59,186 nt of DNA from Chara braunii. Lineage: Eukaryota > Streptophyta > Charophyceae > Charales > Characeae. How positions within the stretch are numbered: the first letter of the stretch is position 1; each line of letters begins with the position of its first letter. The stretch covers positions 3,063,583-3,122,768 of the forward strand of contig BFEA01000031.1 in assembly GCA_003427395.1 (NCBI GenBank), in the 5' to 3' direction. Positions 1 to 10,384 of this stretch are shown one piece after another. The notes under the pieces were generated by a model that saw nothing but the letters and a program-made list of their open reading frames with translations, was not told the DNA's origin and did not search any database. A program made the translations under genes and the position numbers.

Positions 1-706
1 TTTTAATGTAAGCTATATTCTTCTCTTATGATTCTCATCTATCTCATCTGCTACCTGAAGCATTCCCTCACTGTGTGATAAATGCAGTCGAGACCTCCTC
101 TCGCGATGGAGTGACAGTGTTTGTATTGGATGCGGCTAAGAGAGGGGAGGAGGAGGATGCAGCACGAGGTGGGCACGTGGGTTTCGGTTGGAGCAAACGG
201 GAGGCGGCATGCTGAAGGAGTTCTTTCCTCACTCCCAGCGCGGTGGTCCCCACTTAGCGGTTTAGACGGCTTTGCCGGAGTCTCTGTCTCTGGTCGTGGA
301 CCTCTCGCAAACCACGGTCCAGACCGAAGAATGGGTGCAAACCCTTTTCTTTTGGTATTGTTTTGGGATAATTTGTGAAATACCCCATAAGTTGACATAT
401 GTGCCAACACACCCCTGAAAGATGTGGGTGAAAGATGTGGGTAGAGCGGAATTCCCTTTTGGGCCGAAATCTGTGTTATGCCCCTGTCAGGCGGGTGTGC
501 AAATTTGCAATCTGGACCTCGCCGCTTGGGCCCTGGCCTTTTGCAACCGGGCCTTGGAAAGGTTGGCAAGTACCCGGGTATTTTTGCAAAGTTGAATGGT
601 ACCCGCAGTTTGTAATTGCATTTGAAACTGCGTTTTAGCAGTTTGAAACTCGGGCTGGCTTTTTTTGGCAGTTCAGTCAGGCACATGGCCGCTTCTTTCT
701 TTCTTC

Positions 707-742
<36 letters not shown>

Positions 743-1712
743 CCGGTCGCGCACAGCGGCCCGTTTCTTTCTTTCTTCGTTTTTTTTCCGGTCGCGCACA
801 GCCGCCCGGAGACTAACACAGGTGACACACACAAATTGAGAAATGGTCCAAGTTTTACACAGGAAAGAAAAACAGAGATCTCATCAGCTCCAGACCGGCC
901 AACGCAATTCACGGTTCTGTACTTACCTGATTTTTTATGGTGGGATTGAGACTCAGATATGCTTATCGACAGTTGTGGGTGTACCCTTCAGCCACTGGTA
1001 AAGGTTAGATCCGAATATTCAAACTATCCGCAATTACATGTGCCCACAACTCTTTCCCCCTTTTCTTTTTTTGCCAGTATTTTTCCCATATGTCCGCCGC
1101 AAGCAGAAAAAAAAGCCCGAAGTGGAAAATGGGCGGCCGATTCAATTTATCAACGATGGCCCAATCCGATGTCAGTGCCTTCTGCGGTACCAAGCGGAGA
1201 AAGGTTCTAGTGGTCTAACTAAGCTATACACTTCTCTCACTGTCACCTTTCACTACCTACCTACCACTATTCCTATGGCTATACAGAGGACCTCTGCACG
1301 CATAGCTACCTCTCAGAGAGAGGGGGATGCCCCTGCCCTAGTGGTTTAGGCCCTTGGGGTGCAAGGTTGGGGCTGCTTTTAGGGGCCTGCCTTAAACAAA
1401 GACCAAATATTTTGTCAGTAGCTGCACCTCCGTTTTCGTCTTCTCACATCCCAGTGAAGTAACAGCAGTGTCGAAGTTGCTGATGGGGTGGGGAAGGCTG
1501 TTCCCAGGGGGCAAAATCAGGGGTCTTGGGAGGGGGTTGCGAAGGTTGGAGGGCAGTGGCGGCAGTGGCCGGGGAGGAGAAATGGGCCCCTGATCAGTCT
1601 TATATTCTTTTTTTCTTTTTTTCTTTTTTTCCTTTGTTTTCTTTTGGTTCCCCTTTTTCGTTTTTTGGCTTTTGCTTTTATTTTCGAACTTGTTTGTGTT
1701 TTCCCGAGCTGG
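1..1712. other. Unassigned region, no recognised gene
   Basis: Open frames here are short, overlap on both strands and carry no motif I recognise. The stretch holds a poly-T tract and a small tandem repeat near 691-806, and otherwise anonymous sequence with patches rich in C or T. I see no splice-supported coding structure. Confidence 0.5.
691..806. repeat. Two-unit tandem repeat with poly-T
   Basis: A unit made of CTTTCTTTCTTCG, a T run and then TTCCGGTCGCGCACAGC occurs twice in a row. The T run is long in the first unit and short in the second. This is a local duplication whose T tract differs in length; no function is implied. Confidence 0.7.
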
Positions 1713-1721
1713 TGTAGGGGT

Positions 1722-1883
1722 CTTTTTTTTTTGTTTTTTTTTGTTTTGGAAAGTGTGATGCTCTGCATCGCTTCGGAAATGGAACTTGAGGCCGGGGACC
1801 TCACAATTCAACCCGGAAGAAATTGTACTGGGGCCATTACCCAGCTTCAGCTGATTCCTGGAAACCGGGTCCAGCGTCCCCAT
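1722..1883 (-). mobile_element. Retroposon 3' tail copy (poly-A on minus strand)
   Basis: A broken T-rich tract is followed by about 110 bases, including GGGGCCATTACCCAGCTTC, and then CTGGAAACCGGGTCCAG at 1858-1874 followed by CGTCCCC. Read on the minus strand this is the conserved 3' stem-loop followed by a poly(A) tail, as at the end of the LINE at 12060-13213. The GGGGCCATTACCC block also occurs beside the related tails near 4062 and 57040. The 5' boundary is not visible. Confidence 0.7.
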
Positions 1884-2008
1884 AACCATCTCTTCTCAAG
1901 TCCTTTCCAACAAAGTCGTGAAGCACCAGGGCTAAACGCCTAGCTCTCTCAAGGCGCATGAAGCCGACAAAACGTTTAACCTCTCACTGAAACAAATCAA
2001 ACTTCAAA

Positions 2009-2560
2009 CCTGGGTAGCACGGCGTATGTGTACGTGGGTTGCGCGTATACGCGTACATGTATTCCTGTACTCGACACGTACGCGCGTACGCTTACTCCCA
2101 TACGTGGAAATACGCTAAAGAAAAAACATCGAAAAAATATGAAAAAAAAGTATGTTATGCAAAATGATATTTCAAACAACTTTTGCCTTGAGTTTCATCT
2201 CAAAATTCTGTACCAAACTCGAGTTGTACATTGCATAACGTACATGTACGGGGCCTTTCTGTACGAAACATACAAGTAATATTTGTACGGGATCTGTGCG
2301 GGAACCTGCACGTCTTGTACGCCCCCTACCGAAAAAAAAAGTCATCAAAAAATCCGAAAAGAACAAAATGTGATGCAACAACACAAAACAAGCAACATTT
2401 GGTTGAGCATCATCTGCAGATTCTTATTAGATTTTCAGAAACAAAATAAAAACAATATCGGATTAAGAAAAAAAAAGCTTGTACAGGGCCCCTAGCGTAC
2501 GGGTAGCATACAAGTACAGGAGCACGAATCCGTACCCGTACGAGGGTGTGTACAAGCTGC
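2009..2560. repeat. GTAC-dense repeat
   Basis: GTAC occurs roughly 18 times in about 550 bases, mostly inside CGTACG or TGTACG palindromes, clustered in two flanks (2025-2110 and 2225-2560) around an AT-rich core. Parts of the core, on the other strand, recur near 3790-3870 and at 10130-10335, so this is a dispersed repeat. The clustered short palindromes resemble subterminal transposase-binding repeats of hAT-like elements, but I could not fix its ends. Confidence 0.55.
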
Positions 2561-2586
2561 AATGCAAACCAAAAGCACAAAAAAAA

Positions 2587-2594
2587 ATTGGAAT
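2587..2594. other. Left 8-bp target-site duplication
   Basis: ATTGGAAT precedes the CAGGG end of the hAT-like element and is repeated exactly at 3332-3339 after its CCCTG end. Confidence 0.85.
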
Positions 2595-3331
2595 CAGGGT
2601 TACCTGACGGAACGTTCGGGGGCCCCCGGGCTTGCCCTCAAACGTTCGGGCGTTCAGGGTCCCGTTCGGGGGCCGAACACCCCTAGGTTCGGCCCCCGCC
2701 AAAAAACATTTCGGGGCCTAAAAATATGTTTTTTTTTCTGATTTTTTTTTGTGAGTTCTCTATGATGTAGCGTACACGCCTATAAATTCTGAAGCCATTC
2801 TGCTAAGCCAAGAAAACGTTACAAATCGTCAAAGATGGGGGTGTCAAAACGTGCTCGCCCACTCACTATTTTGTTTTTTTTTTCACTTTTAACTTTTTGT
2901 TTTCACTTAATTTGGGGGCCTAAAAAAATTTATTATTTTTTGAAAACATTTTAATGAGTTACTGATTATGTAAACTAAATATCTGTAAATTTTCAGGGCA
3001 TTTGTCAATGCCAAAAAATAATTAAAAATCGGCAAAGATGGCGGTGTCGAAAAAGTGTTGGCACACTCACTTATTTTAATTCTCGTTTTATTTTTTCTTA
3101 TTTTTATCATAGTGTTAATTTTCTGTATTTGATTTTTAATTCAAATTTGGTAAAGAATTTGGATGTAGGTAAATGTTGTTTAGTTTATTTTTCACCATAA
3201 TATTTTTTTTTTCAGAATTTTTTGAAAACGTTTTTTTTTTTTTGTCCGCGTTCGGCCCGAACGACCGAACGCCTTCCGAAGGGGTCCTGTACGTTCGGGC
3301 GTTCGGCCAGTCCCGAATGCCGGCAACCCTG
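2595..3331. mobile_element. Non-autonomous hAT-like DNA transposon
   Basis: The element starts CAGGGTTACCTG and ends CGGCAACCCTG, giving imperfect terminal inverted repeats of about 12 bp beginning CAGGG, a hAT hallmark. It is flanked by perfect 8-bp duplications ATTGGAAT (2587-2594 and 3332-3339), also typical of hAT insertion. Both ends carry clusters of GTTCGG/CCGAAC, likely transposase-binding subterminal repeats. The interior (2700-3230) is AT-rich and contains two diverged copies of a ~200-bp unit that includes CAAAGATGG and ends ...CACTCAC. No transposase frame is present, so it would depend on an autonomous relative elsewhere. Confidence 0.85.
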
Positions 3332-3355
3332 ATTGGAATAATAATAATAAAAAAA

Positions 3356-3747
3356 GGGAAAATTTTGATATGCCCCTGAAAGTTCAATTAATTTGCACCG
3401 TGCCCCTATGACGGCCAACTTACCCTGTTGTGCCCCTGGGGCCGCCGAACTTTCCTGCAGGCCCCTCTCCGTGTGGGTAGCAACTTTCTAGCATGCTCCT
3501 GTGGCCGTTGGTGGCACATGCGATCTTTCCCCTGGCTCTGGGAGGGGAGCTACACCCTACCGGGGCACACTAGAAATTTGGAACCGGTACCGGCAGGGGT
3601 ATATTGAACATATTTCAGGCCCAAACGACACCAGGGGTTTTTTAGAATGTTCAATCTCTGTCAGAGGGGCGCTGCAGGGTAAGTTGGCCGTTAGAGGGGC
3701 ACACTGCAAATAAATCGAACTTTGAGGGGCATATCAACCATTTTCCC
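3356..3747. mobile_element. MITE with long inverted repeats (MULE-like)
   Basis: The ends GGGAAAATTTTGATATGCCCC and GGGGCATATCAACCATTTTCCC open imperfect inverted repeats that continue for about 75 bp, through GGCCAACTTACCCTG on the left and its complement on the right. Adjacent 9-mers ATAAAAAAA (3347-3355) and TTAAAAAAA (3748-3756) match at 8 of 9 positions, compatible with a Mutator-type 9-bp duplication but weak because they are A-rich. No coding capacity. The centre is filled by GC-rich sequence with further GGGGC/GCCCC blocks. Confidence 0.7.
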
Positions 3748-3928
3748 TTAAAAAAAACAATGTAAAAACAAAAAAAAAAAAGAAAATAAACTTTTGTGGC
3801 AAAATATATGTTATATAGAAACATGATACAAACAACTCATCCCCGAATTCCCAACCAAACTCGAGTAAAAAATCAAGAACTAAAAAAAAAGGTGATATTA
3901 TCATAATAGTTGAAAATTTATTTAAAAG

Positions 3929-5440
3929 TTTTTTTTTTTTTTTTTTTTTTTGAAAACATGCTCCAATCTATTCAATGGGGAGCAGCACGTGCTGCCAACC
4001 AGGCCCAGCATCCCATTCAAGATCATATTGAGAAATTGAGAGATTTATGGAGAAATTCTTATCGGGGCCATTACCCCGCTTCGACTAGGAAAGGCAATTA
4101 TTGTGTAATCTACACAAGAACACTAAGATTCTCTATCCCCCAAATCTCGGATCAAAGGAGCATACATAATGAAAAAACGACCTGCCTTAGGGCCTCTTAG
4201 CAGCCCAACCCTACCAGCCTCACCCCTATAACCCGATGCCCAATCTCTACCAGGCCTCATGCCCCCAACTGCTAGGTTACGGAGTGGTACGACTCACCCC
4301 AGAAAACCCCTACCTACTGGGCCACAGGGCAAAGCAACCCACCCCGGCTCCGACCAGCATCGACTTGGCACTAGCTCACAAAGAAAAACTAGAGTGCCTT
4401 CCACCCTCGACAACTCCCTCGATCTCTCTACCAGGTCTCATGCCCTCGTACAACTTGAGTTACAGGGCAGCGTAACCAAGCCCCAGCACCGACCAGCGTC
4501 GTTCTAGTCTCATCTATTTGCAAACCTGTGCAACTCAGGACTAAGGCAAATACCAGTCATGCCACCAATCAGCATCATAGCTGTAGATCCCATCATTCAT
4601 CTCCTTCTTTTTTGAAAACTAGTAAAGGAGTTCAGGAAAATTTAGGAAAACCATTGATAACTGCTGACCAATTGCTAGGATATTCAAGCAGCAATTACTA
4701 AGTCAAAAAGGAGAGCCATGAAAGTCCTTCGAATGCTCAGAACCCTCAGAATCACTAACAAAACCCTCTAAAATTCTCTAACACTGCCTTATTCCCTGCT
4801 GAGCTCTCACAAGCCTCATGCCCCCACCCTGCCAGGTTACAGCAGGGCAACACGACTCACCCCGGCTTCGGCCAGCGTCATTCCGACAACAACCATTGGT
4901 TTCCCTTGAAATACCCACCTCTAGGCCTCGCGCTCCTGCTATCAAGAGGTTACAGGGCAACTCCCCAACACCGGCCAACATCGTTCTAGCATAAAAAAAC
5001 TGCAAATCTATAAATATAACAACATGAAAAAAAACTAAAGTGAATTGCAAGAAGTACCGAGAATCCTAAAGCATTCTCAAGACCACCAAATGCAACCGAG
5101 AACAAAAAAAATGTTTGTAAAAATAATTTGGAACTCGATATAATCAAAACCACGTTACCTTAGTGTTATTCAACCGATCATCCTACAACTGTCTCAACCC
5201 ACCTATCCTTGATATCAAGCTCTACCAGGCCTCACGCCCCCAGCCGCTGGGTTACAAGGCGGCGCCCCTTGCTCTGACCCACGTCGTCTTAGTAGCAGCT
5301 CGCGGTTAGCCACTGGATTGCCTTTCACCCTCGACAATTCTCCAGATCTCTCTACCAGGCCTCAAACCCCTACATATTTTCGGTAACAGGGCAGCGCAAT
5401 CAAACCCCCCTCCGACCAACGTCGTTTTGACATCAGCCAA
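3929..5440 (-). mobile_element. Family B retroposon copy, minus strand
   Basis: A 23-base T run (3929-3951) is the complement of a poly(A) tail. It is followed by a degenerate version of the conserved 3' stem-loop region (about 3965-4013) and GGGGCCATTACCCCGCTTCG. Between about 4243 and 5432 lie six diverged copies of an ~80-bp unit reading, on the plus strand, CTCTACCAGGCCTCATGCCC then GGTTACAGGGCAGC then a CCGGCTCCGACCAGCGTCG-like block. The same units occur in the plus-strand copies at 8.1-8.3 and 58.7-58.9 kb and in the minus-strand copy at 15.1-15.3 kb. The 5' limit is unclear. No intact ORF. Confidence 0.65.
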
Positions 5441-6207
5441 CCTTGAACTCGTGGATTATGATGGTGAAACCCGTCGTAGGACGGTCCGCTGAATCCACCA
5501 CTGCAACCAAGGTTTCAAAATATTTAGCTCCCCTCGTGCATTGGTCGTGCTTGACATACCCAAACCACCTAAACCTTCCCCCTAATCTCCACTCCGGCAA
5601 GACTTATCCTGGTGGAGCCACCATCTCCATCAGTTTTGTGCCCTATTTTCATTCTACCAACTATAGCCCCCTCGCCAGCAGGACGCGTCATATCCTTCCA
5701 ACTACGAATCCCACTTAGCCAAAAGACACCCACCCCTACCTATGCGACCCTAACATGGAGGGGAGAGCTTGAGATAAAAAACCCACCATCCAAATCCAAG
5801 TATATTAAACACGATCAATGCAAAAACAAGCTACTAGAATACAACTCTGCAGGGCGAAATTATCACACTTACGAATTTAGGGTTTTCAACTCGATTATAA
5901 GATCAATATCCATATACAGAAATTGTTTCACAAAAAGCAGAGCCTAGAAAAAAAACAGGATTTTACTATTTGAAATCGTAGATCATATTTGGAGATGGCA
6001 TGCGACGGCGATGGCGGCCTTTTTTAAAGTCCTGGCGCTTAGCGCACGCGCAGGAGACCGCAAACGCTTGACCATACCATCGCACAAGTTGATGTGGCAG
6101 GTGGTCTGACTCCCGGTGGCGTTCTGTTTCTGGGAGTTCCACATTTTACTCCATTGTCGCTGCGTTGCTGCACGTGGCTTTCGGCCTGAGAGGCGTTGGC
6201 TTTGTCG
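5441..6207. other. Unassigned region
   Basis: Low-complexity-free but anonymous sequence between two family B retroposons. Short open frames show no motif. It may include the 5' end of the minus-strand copy to its left; I could not find a boundary. Confidence 0.4.
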
Positions 6208-6453
6208 ATGCCTGCGGAGTATAGTGGAGTTAGCCCTAGGTACCCTGAAGTGTAAGTGATTACAGTAACGGCCGGTCATTGGGGTACTGCTCGTCATCAT
6301 CCTTGCTCTCACTATCACTATCAGGTCGCGATTCGACATTATCCCACTGCTTTCATCTTCAGGGGTGCAGCTTGGACGTGTTCTCAAGTACAATCAACAC
6401 TGTTATCGCCATCACAACGAGGTTATCAGGGGCGCAGTTCGTCATCAAGCTGA

Positions 6454-6696
6454 TGTTCGTCATCATCATCATCAAGGTTTCATCATCAAGGTTTGCTAGC
6501 ATCATCATCATCAGGGTGTTGCTCGTCATCATCATCATCAGCAGCATCATCAACAGGGCGTGGTTCATCATCATCATCGATATTGTCATCACGATAATGT
6601 TTCGTCATCATCATCAGGGTGTTGCTCGTCACCACCACCATCATCATCAGGGTACTATCATCAAAGGTTCTCGTCATCAACACCATCATTTGCGTT

Positions 6697-6739
<43 letters not shown>

Positions 6740-6836
6740 CTATCAGCATCATCATCATCATCATCAGGTTATCATCAAAGGTGCTCGTCATCAATACCAT
6801 CATCATCCTTTTGTCATCATAGGGTGTTGTGCGTCG

Positions 6837-6867
<31 letters not shown>

Positions 6868-7080
6868 CATCATCATCGTCATCATCAAATCATCATCATT
6901 TGTGATGCTCGCCATCACCACCATCATCATCGTCAATGACATCATCAAATCATCATCATTAGTGATGCTCGCCATCACCACCATCATCATCCTGTAGTCA
7001 TTGCAGGGCGCTGTGCGTCAGCATCATCGGCGTCAACATCATCAGCACCAACATCATCAGCATCAATCATCATTAATAGT
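6454..7080. repeat. Interrupted ATC trinucleotide minisatellite
   Basis: Runs of ATC/CATCAT are broken by a recurring CAGGGTGTTGCTCGTC-like insert every 30 to 60 bases, so it is a compound minisatellite. Long apparent ORFs here (poly-Ser, His or Ile) are artefacts of the repeat. A matching but shorter array lies at 57205-57560. Confidence 0.9.
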
Positions 7081-7204
7081 TTGTAATCATAGGGTCAAAA
7101 AAAAAAAAACCTTCATCTGCCTTTTCTCCATCACGATTTTGAGAATTTTTTATTGGAAGTATTTTCCGTTTCTCCACTATTAAATTCTAATTCCCCTTTG
7201 GGCA

Positions 7205-7960
7205 CACTAATGAATTATTTTGAGCGGGTGGGGGGTTGGGGTTTTAAGGAGGAGAGCTCTACTCTGCAGGGGCTTCACTAGGCGGGGGGTGAAATGCCCT
7301 GGAGGGAGTGGGGCCAAATTTTGGGGGATGCCCTATTCTGGGGCTAGGAGAGATGTAGGGGGTGACATCATATCCCAGCGGAGGCAGTTTGGGGTAAGGG
7401 GTTGGCTGAGGCATACTTGATGCCTTCGTGAAAGATGGGGGAGGAAGCAGGTATGTCCCAAGTTGGTGGCCAATAAAGGAAGCTTGTGATCAGGGCTGTC
7501 CTTTTCGGTGGAGGCGGCGGCAAGACAAGGGGAAGATGGAGGAAAGGGGGGGGAATTAATCTACAGAAACGTCAAGAATTTGGATACTCCTCTTAAACAT
7601 AAACAAATTGTTTCTGGTGGGGTGGTGGGCTGGTTCTGAGGGGGAGAGCTCGACTCTGCAAGGGCTTCACAAGGAGGGAGGTGATTGCCCTAAAGGGAGA
7701 TGGGGCAAATTTTTGGGGATGCTCTATTCTCGGGCTGGGGAGATGTATGGGTCGGCATCATACCACAGTGGAGGCGGACTAGGGCAAGGGGTTGGCAGAG
7801 GCATTCTTTGGGTGAGAACTGTATGCCTTTGTGGGAGTAGGGGGGAAACGGGTCCGACCCATGTTGGGGCTGATGAGGAGTGTCCGTGATCAGGGGCAGT
7901 CCTTTTTGGCAGAGGCAGCGGTGGGGCAGGGGGATGAGGGGGACAGGGGGGTATCTTTAT
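7205..7960. repeat. Two diverged ~380-bp tandem units
   Basis: Unit 1 (about 7205-7560) and unit 2 (about 7605-7960) share GGAGAGCTC, AGGGGCTTCAC, GGGGATGC, a GAGATGTA block, GGCATCAT and GTGATCAGGG in the same order. The pair is also present at about 57725-58095 and 58140-58500. It is part of family B; the G-rich open frames across it lack motifs. Confidence 0.75.
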
Positions 7961-8661
7961 ACTTCTTGATTTTTCTGAGTTCTTAAAACAAACATCCTTG
8001 TTATTCCTGGTAGTTTGAAGAATCTCTCGGGACTCTGAGGGTTTGCTGGCAGTTTGTACGAATCTACACTGGAATCAGACTGTTATATTCATGATCCGCA
8101 GCTGTTCAACGCCAGAACGACGCTGGCCGGAGTCGGGGTGATGCCCTGTAACTTGCGGAAGGTGAGGGCATGAGGCCTTGTAGAGAGATCTGGGGATGCT
8201 ATGCGGGGGCATCCTAAATAACAGTAGGGGGTTGCTGACATAGGACGGCACTGGCCAGAGCTGGAGTGAGCCGAGTCGCTCTGTAACCTAGCAGAAAGGA
8301 GGCGTGAGGCCTAGATGAGTTCGTCAGCGAATAAGTCGGTTTTAGTGAGTATTGTTATGATCTGTTGGAAATCCCTTAGATACTTGAGTGTTCGGAAACC
8401 TGCGGTGGATTTCAGGAGGTGTTCAGTGATCTTAAAAGGAGGCCAGAATTACCACATAGTCTTTTATATGGTTTCATATGCTTTCATACTAATCATCATC
8501 ATTCATATGAGGGACGCTGAGCCCGGTTCTCAGCATTTTCGGTTCGGTCACTCCGGGTAGACTGTGAGGACCCCGGCCTCAAGCTTCTTGTTGATAAAAT
8601 CAGCCTTAGGCACTGGGCCCGTGTTTTGAAAAAGAAAAAGAAAAAGGAAAAAAAAATCATA

Positions 8662-9441
8662 TCAGAGGTACAAACATCAAATTTGCAACTGAAATTTGGA
8701 AAACAAGATTATGAGATTAATTTTGATGTTCAAATACGAATCTTACGGTTGTGGTTTTTAAACCCAAGGATACAGAAAGCTGCTTAGAAAATTTACCGGA
8801 TGTTGTAATATGAAGACGTGTTTAGATGGTTATATGAGTACATAACCAAGTAGTCGATTGTAAACTTCGATCATCAATCTATGAAAAACAAGAAATTACG
8901 AATCGAGAACGAGACAAAAATCAGATTTATAAATCATCCGCCAGATGTTGAGATCGACAACATTCAATTCACCATCCAAGAAAATATCAGGAAGTAGACT
9001 AGGTTTCAATTTTCAAAACATTAATGAGACATCCCTAACCATCAAATCATCTATTGGAGTAGTACTTAGGGTTAAATTCTGAAAAAATGCTGCACACGGA
9101 GCTCCCGTCGCTACGTGACGCCGCTTTGAACTTCACCTGAAGTCACCAATCACTGCAGACCATCACACAGACAGCAAAGACCATGTCTCGCCCGTCAACA
9201 CAACTTCACAGAGAAGACAAAGATTAAACACAGAAGACAAAAAGACTCCCCCCCCCACACGTCTACTCAAACCACACGCCCATCAAACCACACGCCCCCC
9301 TGTCTCCACATCCACGGAAGTCTCTAAGAAGCGCCATTGTCACAAATGCTATTGACCCGCCGTGCCCTCGTGAAAGCGCCATCGCAGCTTCGCGTCTCAA
9401 CGCGTGTTAGTGCACCCGTCATTTCGGCCGGGGTGAGCGCA
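8662..9441. other. Unassigned AT-rich region
   Basis: No motif-bearing frame and no repeat structure that I recognise, apart from short repeated CACACGCCC stretches around 9250-9300. Confidence 0.4.
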
Positions 9442-9600
9442 ATTTTTTTTTTTTTTTTTTTTTTGGAGAGACATAGCACTTTTTATTCGAAATGGGACCA
9501 TTGGGGCCCGGGAACACAACCCTACATGTCAACCCGGTACAAACGTGCTGAGGCCAATACTCAACATTTGGCTTCTGGAAACCGGGTCCAGTGTCCCTTA
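9442..9600 (-). mobile_element. Retroposon 3' tail copy
   Basis: A T run (9442-9463), then TTTTTATTCGAAATGGGACC, then CTGGAAACCGGGTCCAG (9575-9591) followed by TGTCCC. On the minus strand this is stem-loop then poly(A). The TTTTTATTC-AAAATG block next to the tail also appears at 14801-14815, showing the two belong to the same subfamily. Confidence 0.7.
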
Positions 9601-10194
9601 AAGGAATCTCCAAAAATAAAAAATTGCAGAGTAAAACTATCGCAGTATAATATCCTTGCTGCACAGGAAGACACCAGCATTTTTCTAAAATCGAAACATT
9701 ATTGGCAAAGAACAACGAGCTGTAAACTGCAAATCTCAAAAATGCACAAAACAATTCACGATAATTTTCAATTTAACCCTAAAATTATTTCCAAAAGCAT
9801 GGTAAATCCTTAGATACAAATCCAATCTAAAAATTCAATCCAAATACATACTAAATTTACTCTTAACAGAAATTGGGGCTAGGCGTACTAATATTGTCTA
9901 TAAAGAGACAAAACATAACCTGACTATCAACACGATTGACCGGGAATAATTCTACTAACACCGGGAGACTTCCTCCCCTAATTATGAGTAGAACCTAAAA
10001 CTCAAAGACCAGGAGTTGGGCAAGAAGAGAGAGCTGTACGATTACTCTCCCATCATCAGTGTCCAATCACAATGTAAAGAGCCTTTGTTGCCTAGACGGG
10101 TTTCCCACCACACACCCAATTCTTTAAGGTTCCTTACTTTTAAATCGAGCTTGGTTGGGAATTCCAGCATGACTCCTAGGCAAACGTTATTTGT
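9601..10194. other. Unassigned region
   Basis: AT-rich sequence without a recognisable gene. It may be the upstream body of the minus-strand retroposon whose tail is at 9442-9600. Confidence 0.35.
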
Positions 10195-10335
10195 ATTACT
10201 ATTTTGCACAACATACTTTGTTTTCTGATTTTTTAATCTTTTTTTTTGTTTTTTTTTATACACGTACTCGTACGTGCGATTTTGGGTTTGTATGCGTACG
10301 CCGGAATACGTACGCGTACGCACGCGTACGGGGTG
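10130..10335. repeat. Second copy of the GTAC-dense repeat
   Basis: The stretch around GGCAAACGTTATTTG and TTTTGCACAACATACTTT parallels the complement of 2150-2230. It is followed by a cluster of CGTACG-type palindromes at 10260-10330. This supports a dispersed repeat whose ends are rich in GTAC. Confidence 0.55.
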
Positions 10336-10384
10336 TTACCTAGATTCAAGCAAATTTGTAGAACCTAGCCTATGCAAACACAGT

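Larger units (their letters stand above)
6208..8661 (+). mobile_element. Family B retroposon copy, plus strand
   Basis: In order: a segment (6208-6270) matching 57105-57165, an interrupted ATC/CATCAGGG minisatellite (6454-7080), two diverged GGGGAGAGCTC-containing units (7205-7560 and 7605-7960), two structured ~80-bp units (8105-8190 and 8242-8315), the conserved 3' stem-loop GCTGAGCCCGGTTCTCAGC (8516-8534) and an A-rich tail (about 8628-8657). The same order recurs from 57105 to the window end, and the 3' half recurs at 14783-15605. It resembles a long LINE-type 3' UTR plus tail; no reverse transcriptase frame is present here. Confidence 0.7.

Noticed and set aside
6279-6997. Long His-, Ser- or Ile-rich open frames, possible metal-binding proteins
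   Set aside because: They are translations of the ATC minisatellite in different frames.
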